DNA of 5,555 bases from Bordetella sp. (GTDB lineage Bacteria; Pseudomonadota; Gammaproteobacteria; Burkholderiales; Burkholderiaceae_B). A model generated the notes under the pieces. That model searched no databases. It saw only the letters and a list, made by a program, of their open reading frames with translations, and was not told the origin of the DNA. The first letter of the stretch is position 1, and each line of letters starts with the position of its first letter. Below, in pieces: positions 5,438 through 5,555 of the stretch. A program made the translations under genes and the position numbers. The stretch is from assembly GCA_027450125.1 (NCBI GenBank), contig DAIDKG010000215.1:1-5555 (forward strand), in the 5' to 3' direction.

Positions 5438-5555
5438 CCCGTAGTCTCCAGCGCGCCAGCGCCGCGCATGGGCGCCGTCTCCGGCGCAGCCCCCGGTCCG
5501 CAGCCCAGTCCTTGCGCGATGTCCAGCGCGCTGTGCATGCCATCTTCATGGAATC
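5434..5555 (-). CDS. FAD-dependent oxidoreductase (flavin amine oxidase-like), C-terminal end only
   Basis: Only the last 39 codons and the TGA stop are in the window; the rest of the gene lies past the right edge. The visible peptide begins FHEDGMHSALDIAQGLG. This resembles the conserved C-terminal tail (G-F-H-E-D-G-x-x-S-A/G-L) of the NAD(P)/FAD-dependent oxidoreductases that sit in front of DUF1365 and CFA-like genes in proteobacterial lipid clusters. The FAD-binding Rossmann part cannot be seen, so the family call rests on this short motif plus the neighbours. The final stretch is Ala/Gly/Pro-rich and shows no motif. The stop overlaps the start of the DUF1365 gene by four bases (ATGA). 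Family members are thought to oxidise or desaturate acyl chains, as do the flavoproteins of furan and methyl-branched fatty acid pathways. The exact reaction here is unknown. Confidence 0.72.
   Translation of the reverse strand, partial: FHEDGMHSALDIAQGLGCGPGAAPETAPMRGAGALETTG

Noticed and set aside
4635..5549. Upstream extension of the CFA-like reading frame
   Set aside because: The extended part is Arg-rich noise in a different frame from the well-conserved DUF1365 gene. The start at 4634 has a Shine-Dalgarno and the family N-terminus begins there.
1..5555. CRISPR array, tRNA/rRNA, insertion sequence, or factor-independent terminator
   Set aside because: I saw no regularly spaced repeats, RNA-gene signatures, transposase or inverted-repeat ends, and no GC hairpin followed by a T-run at a gene end. 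The window is almost entirely coding; the only intergenic gap is 12 bases (313-324).

Overview
The window is a dense, GC-rich stretch in which all supported genes lie on the minus strand and are read from high to low coordinates. The composition and the divergence of the protein families suggest a Gram-negative betaproteobacterium, most likely Burkholderiales/Alcaligenaceae (Bordetella- or Achromobacter-like). This placement is an inference. A Gram-negative host is independently supported by a Blc-type lipocalin with an outer-membrane lipoprotein signal.

In transcription order there are: (1) the last 39 codons of a flavin amine oxidase-like FAD oxidoreductase, cut by the right edge; (2) a DUF1365 protein; (3) a cyclopropane-fatty-acid-synthase (CFA) superfamily methyltransferase; (4) a small DUF2878 membrane protein; (5) a DUF1295 / steroid-5-alpha-reductase-like membrane protein; (6) a second, divergent CFA-superfamily methyltransferase that resembles plant coclaurine N-methyltransferase; (7) a Blc-like lipocalin lipoprotein; and (8) the N-terminal part of a TIGR01777-family NAD(P)-binding epimerase-like protein, cut by the left edge. 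The first seven genes are joined by six consecutive stop/start overlaps of the ATGA type, and the eighth starts 12 bases after the seventh ends. The window therefore looks like the inside of one translationally coupled operon. Its promoter lies beyond the right edge, and no internal promoter or terminator is evident.

The gene set matches a conserved lipid-modification cluster (FAD oxidoreductase, DUF1365, CFA-like enzyme, DUF2878, DUF1295, lipocalin) known from other proteobacteria. There it is often near an ECF sigma factor/ChrR pair and is linked to singlet-oxygen or photooxidative stress and to furan or methyl-branched fatty acids. A reasonable working model is that the methyltransferases, flavoprotein and membrane reductase-like protein modify unsaturated acyl chains on existing phospholipids, and that the lipocalin binds or moves the products at the outer membrane. 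The most interesting detail is that neither CFA homologue keeps the full set of bicarbonate-coordinating residues of E. coli Cfa. This suggests the operon makes something other than cyclopropane fatty acids.
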